From JBDIBB01 sp039812685 (GTDB taxonomy: Bacteria > Acidobacteriota > Vicinamibacteria > Vicinamibacterales > JAFNAJ01), in the NCBI GenBank assembly GCA_039812685.1, contig JBDIBB010000106.1, forward strand, positions 1 through 13,324: a stretch of 13,324 nucleotides of DNA. The letters run 5' to 3'. This document shows positions 5,882 through 13,324 of this stretch, one piece after another. The position numbers and the translations under genes are program-made. How positions within the stretch are numbered: position 1 is the first letter of the stretch; each line of letters begins with the position of its first letter. The notes beneath the pieces were generated by a model that saw only the letters and a program-made list of their open reading frames with translations, was not told the DNA's origin and did not search any database.

Positions 5882-8791
5882 ATGTCATTCACCGTTCGCT
5901 CCACACGGCCTGGCGTCGCCTGGCTGGTGGCGGCCTGGCTGATCGGCCTTGGCGCTGCCGCGGCGCAGACCTCCGCCAACGGGTCCATTCGCGGCACGGT
6001 CACCGACGAGCAGGGCGGTGTCCTGCCGGGCGTCACCATCAGCGCGACCAGCCCCACGGTCGCCGGCACGTTCACCGCCGTCAGCGATCCGCAGGGGCTG
6101 TACCGGCTCATCGATCTCCCGCCAGGGGAGTACGTGCTCACGGCCGAGCTGATGGGCTTCGCCAGGCTCGAGCGCGCGGGCGTCCTGGTGCGTGCGGGGC
6201 TGAACATCGCGCTCGACATCTCGATGAAGATCGGCGCGATGACCGAGACGGTTGAGGTCAAGCTGGAGACGCCGATGCTGGAGGTCTCGAGCCCGGTGCA
6301 GGCGGTGAACATCGAGGGAGAGCTGCAGCGTGCGCTGCCGACCAGCTCGCGGCGCGACTACACCGACTTCCTCGAGATGACGCCGGGCATGAACAGTTAC
6401 GTCAGCCCGTCGCGCGGCGCAGGGCTGTACCACATGCGCGGCAGCCGCATCGAGAGCCACGTCGTGCAGATCGACGGCGCCGACATGGGGTCGCTGCGGC
6501 AGGCGCGCCCCGACTACATCGGGATGAGCACCGACACGCTGGAGGACGTGCAGGTGAAGTCGGCGGTGAGCGATGCCTCGGCCCCGATTGGCAACGGGGC
6601 GGTGATGAACGTGGCCACGCCGACCGGGTCCAACACCGTCAAGGGGTCGGCCTCGTACGTCTACGCCAATCGTGACTGGCACGGCGAGAACAACCCGAAG
6701 GGCCTCAGCAACTCGAGCTCCAACTCGCTGCTCGACGCCTCGGCCGGGGGCCCCGTCTGGCGGGATCACTCCTGGTTCTTCGGCAGCTTCCGCAAGATCG
6801 ACCGGCAGATCGGCATCGGCGTGCCGGCCGAGCAGATCGCGCTGGCCAGGGCGGTCATCAACCCGAAGTGGACGCCGTTCGACAACGCCTTCCTCGGCAC
6901 CTTCTTCTTCGTGAAGAACACGACGCAGCTGTCGAAGGGCCATCGCGTGGAGGCCTTCTACCAGTACGACCGCTCGCCGACCGAGGCCAATTACCTGCGC
7001 AGCGGCTACAACGCCGACGTCTCGGTGTTCGGCGGCAGGGGGTACAACGCGAGGCTGTCCTCGGTATGGGGCGAGGCGATCACGACGCGCTTCTCGGCGT
7101 CCTACAACGACAAGGCTCTCAGCCCGAAGGAATCGGACTTCAAGGACTACATCATCCCCGGGATGCCCTACCGGGAGGTGCACGCGGGCACGTTCCTGTC
7201 CTCGGGCCTGATCACGGGCACGGGCTACCTGCTGAACGCGGGCATCGAGTCCTCCTACACGATTACGCCTTCCTCCAAGCTCACCTTCACCGGCGACCTG
7301 ACCTACTACCGCAGCAGCGGGTGGGTGGGCTCGCACGAACTGCAGGTGGGCTTCTACCTGCAGCCGCGCCTGCGCGGATCGACGACGGTGATCTACCCGA
7401 ACGACGGCTTCGTCGCGGAGTACGTGGTGCTGAAGGATCCGGCGAACCCGGCGGCGGGCTACGTTCCGTTCCGGCGCACCTACCGCGATCCGGCGCGGCT
7501 GATGACGAGCGATCTGAAGGCGAGCGACAACGCCGTCTACGTGCAGGATGCCTGGCGGCCCACCGATCGGCTGACGATCACCGGCGGCCTGCGGCTCGAC
7601 TGGATCACCGCGCACGATCTGATGACCAGCACCAGGACGCAGAGTTCGCTGGAGATCGGGCCGCGGTTCGGCGCCACCTACGCGCTGACGAAGGACAACA
7701 ACAACATCGTCTACGGCAGCCTGGGCCGCGTCCACGACCTGGTGGGGCTGGGCGACATCCCGACCACCGGATCGAGCACCGCGTCCACGCGCAACGTGTA
7801 CGACAACAACCTGGACGGGATCTTCGAGACCGAACGCTTCACGCCGGGATCGACCACCGTTCTGCGCAACCGCGTCATCGACCCCGATCGGCACCAGCCC
7901 TTCTTCGACGAGTGGACCCTGGGCTACCGCCGCCAGTTTCCCGGGCAGACCAGCGTGAGCGTGGGCTTCGCCCGCCGCGCCTACAAGGACCGGCCGGCCT
8001 ACGTGGAGATCAACGGTCTCTACGACGGCGTGGTGTTCAGGGGCTATCGCGACGAGACGCAGAACGAGATCCTCCTCGACACCAACGACACCTGGAACCA
8101 GCAGGTGTACGACGGCCTCGAGATGGCGGTGACCAAGCGGAGCGACAGGCTGCAGGTCATCGGCAGCTACGTGCGGCAGTGGCGCCGGCGGACGGGGACC
8201 TGGCAGCCCAACGACAATGCGTCGTTCCTGCAGCCCGAGGCGTTCGCCAACGACAAGGCGATCGGCACGCCGCGGCGCGCGCCGTCCAACAGCCTGCCGC
8301 CGAGCGGGGCCGACGTGTTCGGCAACACGGCGTGGCAGGACCACACGCTCAGGCTGTCGAGCGTCTACAACCTGCCATACGACCTGCAGGTGAGCGCGCA
8401 CTACGTGTTCCAGAGCGGCCCGTTCACCGGACCGATCGTCACGCGCATCGCCGCGTCGGACCCGCGTTTCGGGCCCTCCAGCGTCACGCTGTCCAACGGC
8501 CGGGTGGTCACCAACCCGCTGGCGTCGACGATCCGGTTCGCGTTCGCGACGCGCGGCGAAGGGCAGGTGAAGGCCGACCCGCGGCAGGAGCTGAACCTGA
8601 AGTTCAGCAAGCGCCTGCGCCTGGCGCGATACCGCGCCGAGGTGGGCCTCGGCCTCTACAACGTCACGAACCATGGCACGATCGAGCGTTTCGCCAGCGA
8701 CGCCGGCCAGCGATACTCGCCGAACTACCTCGGGTACGAGGGCTATCAGCCGCCGCGCTCGATGGACCTGGTGGTGAAGTTCACCTTCTGA
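5882..8791 (+). CDS. TonB-dependent receptor, Oar-like with carboxypeptidase regulatory domain
   Basis: A 969-residue outer-membrane receptor. It has a signal peptide (about 1-28, hydrophobic core AWLVAAWLIGLGAAAA, probable cleavage A28-Q29); a carboxypeptidase-regulatory-like beta-sandwich (about 34-115; GSIRGTVTDEQGGVLPGVTI and GLYRLIDLPPGEYVL); a plug domain (about 135-250; MRGSRIESHVVQIDGADM and EDVQVKSAVSD); and a large beta-barrel to the C-terminus. The last residues, DLVVKFTF, end in the aromatic residue typical of BAM-inserted barrels. Length and order match the Oar-like receptors that are abundant in Acidobacteriota and myxobacteria, some of which act in uptake and some in secretion of surface proteins. 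The substrate cannot be read from the sequence. No TonB/ExbBD genes are in the window, so energising components must be elsewhere. It is transcribed divergently from a propeller sensor kinase, which suggests ligand-dependent control. The gene appears complete. Confidence 0.93.
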   Translation: MSFTVRSTRPGVAWLVAAWLIGLGAAAAQTSANGSIRGTVTDEQGGVLPGVTISATSPTVAGTFTAVSDPQGLYRLIDLPPGEYVLTAELMGFARLERAGVLVRAGLNIALDISMKIGAMTETVEVKLETPMLEVSSPVQAVNIEGELQRALPTSSRRDYTDFLEMTPGMNSYVSPSRGAGLYHMRGSRIESHVVQIDGADMGSLRQARPDYIGMSTDTLEDVQVKSAVSDASAPIGNGAVMNVATPTGSNTVKGSASYVYANRDWHGENNPKGLSNSSSNSLLDASAGGPVWRDHSWFFGSFRKIDRQIGIGVPAEQIALARAVINPKWTPFDNAFLGTFFFVKNTTQLSKGHRVEAFYQYDRSPTEANYLRSGYNADVSVFGGRGYNARLSSVWGEAITTRFSASYNDKALSPKESDFKDYIIPGMPYREVHAGTFLSSGLITGTGYLLNAGIESSYTITPSSKLTFTGDLTYYRSSGWVGSHELQVGFYLQPRLRGSTTVIYPNDGFVAEYVVLKDPANPAAGYVPFRRTYRDPARLMTSDLKASDNAVYVQDAWRPTDRLTITGGLRLDWITAHDLMTSTRTQSSLEIGPRFGATYALTKDNNNIVYGSLGRVHDLVGLGDIPTTGSSTASTRNVYDNNLDGIFETERFTPGSTTVLRNRVIDPDRHQPFFDEWTLGYRRQFPGQTSVSVGFARRAYKDRPAYVEINGLYDGVVFRGYRDETQNEILLDTNDTWNQQVYDGLEMAVTKRSDRLQVIGSYVRQWRRRTGTWQPNDNASFLQPEAFANDKAIGTPRRAPSNSLPPSGADVFGNTAWQDHTLRLSSVYNLPYDLQVSAHYVFQSGPFTGPIVTRIAASDPRFGPSSVTLSNGRVVTNPLASTIRFAFATRGEGQVKADPRQELNLKFSKRLRLARYRAEVGLGLYNVTNHGTIERFASDAGQRYSPNYLGYEGYQPPRSMDLVVKFTF

Positions 8792-8799
8792 CGCCAGGG

Positions 8800-8821
8800 G
8801 CGGCGCCGCATCCGGCGCCGC
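8800..8821 (+). terminator. GC-rich hairpin after the TonB receptor gene
   Basis: A perfect 9-bp stem, 8800-8808 paired with 8813-8821 (arm GCGGCGCCG), with a 4-base CATC loop, begins 8 bases past the receptor stop. No T-run follows on either strand, so it is not a classical intrinsic terminator. It lies between two converging reading frames and could slow or end transcription, or protect the mRNA 3' end. Confidence 0.5.
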
Positions 8822-8837
8822 GCCGCCGTGACAACGC

Positions 8838-9359
8838 TCAGCAGCCCGTCATCACGCGGTGCATCAGCAGCGCAGCCCGCCTGGTGAGCATCGGGAACGA
8901 CTCGAGATCCATCCACTCGCCCGCGGCGTGCTCGTGCTTGCCGAGCGCGCCGAGGCCATCGAGCCCCGGCACGATCTCGGCCACGAACGAGACGTCGCCT
9001 GCGCCGCGCTGCGACGGGTCGTGGGCCGTGACGGGCCCGAAGCCGAGATCGCGCGAGCAGGCGTCGAGCACCGCCAGCAGCCTGAGGTTGGCCTCGGTGG
9101 GCTCCATCGACGGCATGCCGTCGATGAACGCGATGGTCCCTGACGCCTGCGGGAGCGACGCGGCGACGATCGTCCGCGTCCTCGCGCGCACCTTCTCGAG
9201 CTGCGCGCGGGTGAGGAACCGCCGGTCGCCCTCGACGACGGCCGACCGCGGCACCACGTTGGTCTTGCCGGTGGCGGTGCCGGTGAACCTTTCGGGGTCG
9301 TACCTGACGTCGGTGCCGCCGACGATGACGCTGGGGTCGTAGGTGAGGTACGGGTCGCG
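8838..9359 (-). pseudogene. 5'-truncated M20-family metallopeptidase remnant
   Basis: About 174 codons match the C-terminal part of M20/M25/M40 (glutamate carboxypeptidase-like) metallo-hydrolases. Visible segments are a dimerisation-domain stretch (DPYLTYDPSVIVGGTDVRYD, then TGKTNVVPRSAVVEGDRRFL) and the terminal catalytic-lobe stretch (QRGAGDVSFVAEIVPGLDGL, then HEHAAGEWMDLESFPMLTRR), ending at a TGA at 8838. Family members are usually about 400-450 residues. The N-terminal half, with the zinc ligands and catalytic Asp/Glu, is missing; only a late His equivalent in the HEHAAGEW region remains. Upstream, similarity stops near 9356 and the same frame runs back into the stop of the ABC permease (9408-9410), so no room remains for a start. 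There is no ATG ahead of the conserved part; GTG codons at 9257/9254 have no ribosome site. It is probably a deletion relic, though an assembly join is possible. Confidence 0.8.
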
Positions 9360-9407
9360 ACCACGACGCCGGCCCCGCGACGGGCGGATCGCCGCGGGGC
9401 CGATGGC

Positions 9408-10624
9408 CTACTCGAACCGGAGCGCCTCGATCGGGTCGAGCCGTGCCGCCTTGCGGGCGGGGTAGAAGCCGAAGAAGATCCCGATGAGGGCCGAACAGGC
9501 GAAGGCCAGCGCCACCGCCTCGGGCGAGATCGTCGTCGGCCACGTCAGCACGCGCGTCAGCGTCGTCGATGCCGCGACGCCCAGGGCGATCCCGGTGACG
9601 CCGCCCACGAGGCTGAGCACGATCGCCTCCACGAGGAACTGCAGCAGCACGTCGCGGCCGCGCGCGCCGAGCGAGATGCGCAGGCCGATCTCGCGGGTGC
9701 GCTCGGTCACCGACACCAGCATGATGTTCATGATCCCGATGCCGCCGACGATCAGCGAGACGCCGGCGATGGCTGCCAGCAGCGCGCCCATCGTCTTGGT
9801 CGACTCGGTGCGGACGGCCGCCATCTCCTCGAGCGTGCGCACCATGAAGTCGTCGGTGTCGCCCTGGAAGATGTGGTGGCGCTGGCGCAGCAGCGCGGCG
9901 ACGTCCTTGGCGACGGTCTCCACGGCGGTGGCCGACACCGCCGAAATCGTGATGCCGTTGATGTGGGTGATGCCGAGCAGCTTCTTCTGCACCGTGGTGT
10001 AGGGGACGTACACCGCATCGTCCTGATCTTCGCCGCCGGTGCCCTGGCCCTTGCTCGACATCACGCCGACCACCTTGAACGGCTGGTTGCGGACGCGGAT
10101 CGTCTGCCCGGTGGGATCCGTGTTCTCGCCGAAGAGCGTGTCGCTCACGACCTTGCCGAGCACGGCCACCTTGGCGGCGCTGGTCACGTCCTGCGGCGTG
10201 AAGAAGGCGCCGTGCTGGACGGGCCACGACCGGATCAGCGGCAGCTCCACGTCGGTGCCGGTGATGCGCGTGGGCCAGTTCTGGTTGCCCGCGATCACCT
10301 GCGCCCGCGTCTGGACGCTGATGGCGAAGTACTGGATGCCCGACACCTGATCGCGCACCGCCTGCGCGTCCTCGACGGTGAGCGTATTGGCCGCCCCCGA
10401 TCCCATCCGGACGCCGCCGGCCTGGAAGTTGCCCGCCATCACGTAGATCAGGTTGGTGCCGGCGGCGCGGATCTGGCTCTCGATCGTGGATCGCGCGCCG
10501 GAGCCGAGCGCCACCATCGCGATGACGGCGGCGACGCCGATGATCATGCCCAGCATCGTCAGCGACGACCTGAGCTTGTTGCGCAGCAGCGCCTTGAAGG
10601 CGATGCGCAGCGTCATGAGCAGCC

Positions 10625-10628
<4 letters not shown>
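9408..10628 (-). CDS. MacB-type ABC transporter permease
   Basis: A 406-residue inner-membrane permease of the MacB/LolC/FtsX fold without a fused ATPase. It has transmembrane helix 1 at about 22-44, preceded by the typical FKALLRNKLRSSLTMLG amphipathic segment; a periplasmic MacB_PCD domain (about 45-265); three C-terminal helices (about 282-304, 332-356, 370-390); and the conserved cytoplasmic loop SVTERTREIGLRISLGARG (307-325), which contacts the ATPase. It ends in the characteristic ARLDPIEALRFE. Such proteins move substrates by mechanotransmission, without transport through the membrane helices: they energise efflux of periplasmic toxins, peptides or lipoproteins. The ATG overlaps the stop of the ATPase gene by 4 bases (ATGA), so the two are co-translated. 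It follows the adaptor and ATPase genes, as in Bacillus YknXYZ. Substrate unknown. Confidence 0.93.
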
Positions 10629-11379
<751 letters not shown>

Positions 11380-11383
<4 letters not shown>

Positions 11384-13086
11384 CTCCCCGGCGGGCGGCC
11401 GCCGCCGGGGCCGCCGCGCGTGGGTCCCATGAGTGGCGACCGTCCGGCGGTGCTGTTGGCCGCGGCCTGCGCGGGCAGGATCAGCGACGACACCACCTCG
11501 GCGCCAGGCTCGAGATCGCCCGAAATCAGCTCCGTGTAGGTGCCGTCGGAGATGCCCAGCCGCACGTTCACCGGTTTGAGCTGGCCACCGACGAACGTCC
11601 AGACGCGGCCGCGTGTCTCGGTGACCGGCAGCGGCCCGAAGAGCGAATCGACCGTCTGGGCCGTCGCGGCCGCCGCCGGAGGTGGCGTCCCGCCCGTGCC
11701 GGCCCCCTCGCGTGCGGACCGACCACCCTCGCCCCCGCCTTCGCGCGGACGCCGGCGCATCCCTTCCGCGCCCTGACCGCCTTCCTGCGGCTGGCGCGGT
11801 CCGCCCTCCCGGGCTTCGGCGCCGGCATCACCGCGGCGGCCGCGCGAGGAACCCTGTCCCGCTCCCTGGCGAGGCGATTCGTTCCCCGTCGTCGCGGCCG
11901 GGCCTCCGCGCGGCGCGCCCGGCGCCGCGCTCCCCGCGGACGGCGGCGTCGATCCCGTTGCCGCTCCGGCAGCGGGTGCCGGCGTCGATTGCGCCGCTGG
12001 CGCGGTGGTGGCAGCGGGGGGGGCGCCGCTGCCGGCGTTGTTGGTGGCGCCCTCGGCGCCACCAGGCCGCGCCGCACCCCCGCGCTGCAGTTCCGGCGGC
12101 ACCGGCTGGTTCAGCGCCTCGAACATCTCGGGCGACGGCCTGAAGCGCAGGGCCGCGACGGGGACCCTGACGACGTCGGCGCGGCGCGCGATCTCGAGCC
12201 GGACGGTTGCAGTCATGCCCGGCTTGAGTTTCAGCTGCCGATTCGGCACGTCGATCACCGTCGCGTAAGTGACGACGTTCTGCGTCACCTTGGGCTGCAG
12301 GCGAACCTGCACGACGGTGCCCGAGAACTCCTCGTTGGGATAGGCATCCACGCGGAAGCTCACGGACTGCCCCGGGCGGATGCGACCGACGTCTGACTCG
12401 TCCACGTCGGCTGCCACGCGCATCTTGGTGAGATCGGCCGCGATCACGAACAGCGTGGGCGCCTGCATGCTGGCCGCGACCGTCTGGCCCACGTCCACGT
12501 CGCGTGAGATGACAATGCCGTCGATCGGGGCCTCGATCACCGTGTGCTGCAGGTTCACCGCGCTCTGGTTGAGCGAGGCCTCGGCCTGCACCAGCTGGGC
12601 CTGCGACGAGCGGAGCTGCGCCTGGGCCGAGCCGAGCGCCGCCTCCGCGTTCTCGAGTTCGAGGGCGGGCACCAGCCCCTGGGCCTGCAGCTCCCGCGCG
12701 CGCTTGGCCTTGGTCTGCGCGTCCTCGAGCGCCACCTTCTGACGTTCGACGTCGGCCTGCGCGCGCACCAGGTTGGCGCGGCCCTGCGCCACCTGCGTCT
12801 CGAAGAGCGAGGGGTCGAGGCGCGCCACGACCTGCCCCTTGTGGACGATGGAGTTGAAGTCGGCGTAGAGCGACTGCACCGTGCCGGACACCTGGGTGCC
12901 GACCTGCACGGTGGTGAGCGCCTCGAGGGTGCCCGTGGCGCCCACGACCTCGGCGACATCGCCGCGGCTCACCGCCAGCGTGGTCACCTCGGGCGCCGGG
13001 ATCCGGCTGCCGTAGCGGTAGTAGCCGCCCGCGGCGACGGCGGCCGCCGCGAGAATGACGAGGACGACGAGGACACCCTTGCGCAT
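11380..13086 (-). CDS. HlyD/MacA-like periplasmic adaptor with low-complexity insertion
   Basis: A 568-residue membrane-fusion protein that would join the MacB-type transporter to an outer-membrane channel. It has an N-terminal anchor (about 4-22, VLVVLVILAAAAVAAGG); the first lipoyl half (about 55-92, GTLEALTTVQVGTQVSGTV); an alpha-helical hairpin coiled coil (about 93-178, Gln/Ala/Glu-rich); the second lipoyl half (about 182-205, TVIEAPIDGIVISRDVDVGQ); and a beta-barrel (about 220-300). The membrane-proximal domain starts near 305 (VVRVPVAALRF), is interrupted by a Pro/Gly/Ala/Arg-rich stretch (335-478), and resumes at about 492 (RGRVWTFVGGQLKPVNVRLG). Typical MacA proteins are 370-400 residues, so the insertion explains the extra length. 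The ATG at 13086 has GGGAG about 11 bases upstream. It is the first gene of the operon; the palindromes at 13241-13273 may regulate it. Confidence 0.93.
11653..12084 (-). repeat. Low-complexity Pro/Ala/Gly/Arg insertion in adaptor gene
   Basis: This covers residues 335-478 of the adaptor. The first part is Pro/Ala/Thr/Ser-rich (GAPPAATTAPAAQSTPAPAA), the middle is Gly/Arg/Glu/Gln-rich (RGRRGDAGAEAREGGPRQPQ and GMRRRPREGGGEGG), and the end is Gly/Pro/Ala-rich. No folded domain is recognisable, and it is probably disordered in the periplasm. It contains an 8-base homopolymer, G on the plus strand at 12016-12023. Confidence 0.8.
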
Positions 13087-13240
13087 GGGCCTGCCAGCTC
13101 CCAGGTGACGATTCCGCGCCAGTGCGGCGACCGCTGATTCATCTTACTCCGGTGACGATTCGCCCGGTAGCGACGCCGCGCGGCAACCGCCAGGCGAGCT
13201 CCGCGCGCCATCCGATGACGGGCGACGGCCGGCGTCCATG

Positions 13241-13273
13241 CTCCAAACCTTTGGAGGGGGTATCCAAAATACC
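13241..13273. promoter_or_regulatory. Two adjacent palindromes, candidate operator upstream of exporter operon
   Basis: CTCCAAA-CC-TTTGGAG (13241-13256) is a perfect 7-bp inverted repeat with a 2-base spacer, and GGTAT-CCAAA-ATACC (13259-13273) is a perfect 5-bp inverted repeat with a 5-base spacer. The word TCCAAA occurs in both at 13242 and 13263, exactly 21 bases apart, about two helical turns. The patch is markedly AT-richer than its surroundings and lies 155-187 bases upstream of the adaptor ATG. AATACC recurs at 13319-13324, the window edge. This looks like a protein-binding site, possibly for a repressor of the exporter operon or of a gene beyond the edge. The regulator is not in the window, and no clear -35/-10 was found in 13087-13240. 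Confidence 0.5.
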
Positions 13274-13324
13274 GGCTGCGGCGAGTAACTGGTTCACGCT
13301 CACGCGGCCGACCGTGGGAATACC

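Noticed and set aside
5885..8674. Minus-strand open frame of 929 codons opposite the TonB receptor gene
   Set aside because: Its translation is Arg/His/Val/Ala-rich with no domain, signal peptide or ribosome site. It is the expected antisense shadow of a high-GC gene that clearly encodes a receptor.
6868..9342. Plus-strand 824-codon frame overlapping the receptor, hairpin and M20 remnant
   Set aside because: It crosses two unrelated genes in the wrong frame, and its composition (Arg, Gln, His, Pro-rich) is typical of a GC-rich off-frame translation.

Overview
The window is high-GC bacterial DNA with dense coding and Gram-negative envelope machinery. The gene content suggests an Acidobacteriota member, possibly of the Vicinamibacteria/Luteitalea type: an Oar-like TonB-dependent receptor with an N-terminal carboxypeptidase-regulatory domain, a one-piece beta-propeller (Reg_prop) histidine kinase, and a MacAB-like exporter. 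This placement is inference from gene families; there is no rRNA or other phylogenetic marker in the window.

Layout. On the minus strand at the left edge lies a possible partial gene (1-317) whose GTG start would overlap the stop of a complete von Willebrand factor A protein (314-1579). A 363-base gap with no recognised gene follows. Next is a two-component system, also on the minus strand: a 997-residue periplasmic-propeller histidine kinase (2572-5565) and, 2 bases downstream, its NarL/FixJ response regulator (1943-2569). A 316-base divergent intergenic region separates the kinase from a plus-strand TonB-dependent outer-membrane receptor (5882-8791), which ends in a GC-rich hairpin. Converging on it is a minus-strand remnant of an M20-family metallopeptidase (8838-about 9359) that has lost its N-terminal catalytic half. 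Upstream of that remnant is a three-gene minus-strand operon with two ATGA overlaps: HlyD/MacA-like adaptor (11380-13086), MacB/LolD-type ATPase (10625-11383) and MacB-type permease (9408-10628). The last 238 bases carry an AT-richer patch with two adjacent palindromes, a candidate operator for this operon.

How the parts may work together. The propeller kinase has the architecture of a periplasmic ligand sensor that signals through a one-HTH response regulator. Its divergent placement next to a TonB-dependent receptor makes that receptor a natural candidate target, by analogy with sensor/TonB-receptor pairs in other phyla. The adaptor-ATPase-permease operon would build a tripartite exporter of the MacAB/YknXYZ class; no outer-membrane TolC partner is encoded in the window. 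No tRNA, rRNA, CRISPR array, transposase or phage gene was recognised.

I did not find a clearly new biological system. The points most worth a second look are the decapitated M20 gene butted against the permease, the 144-residue low-complexity insertion inside the adaptor's membrane-proximal region, the double palindrome upstream of the exporter operon, the divergent kinase/receptor arrangement and the unrecognised reading frame at the left edge.
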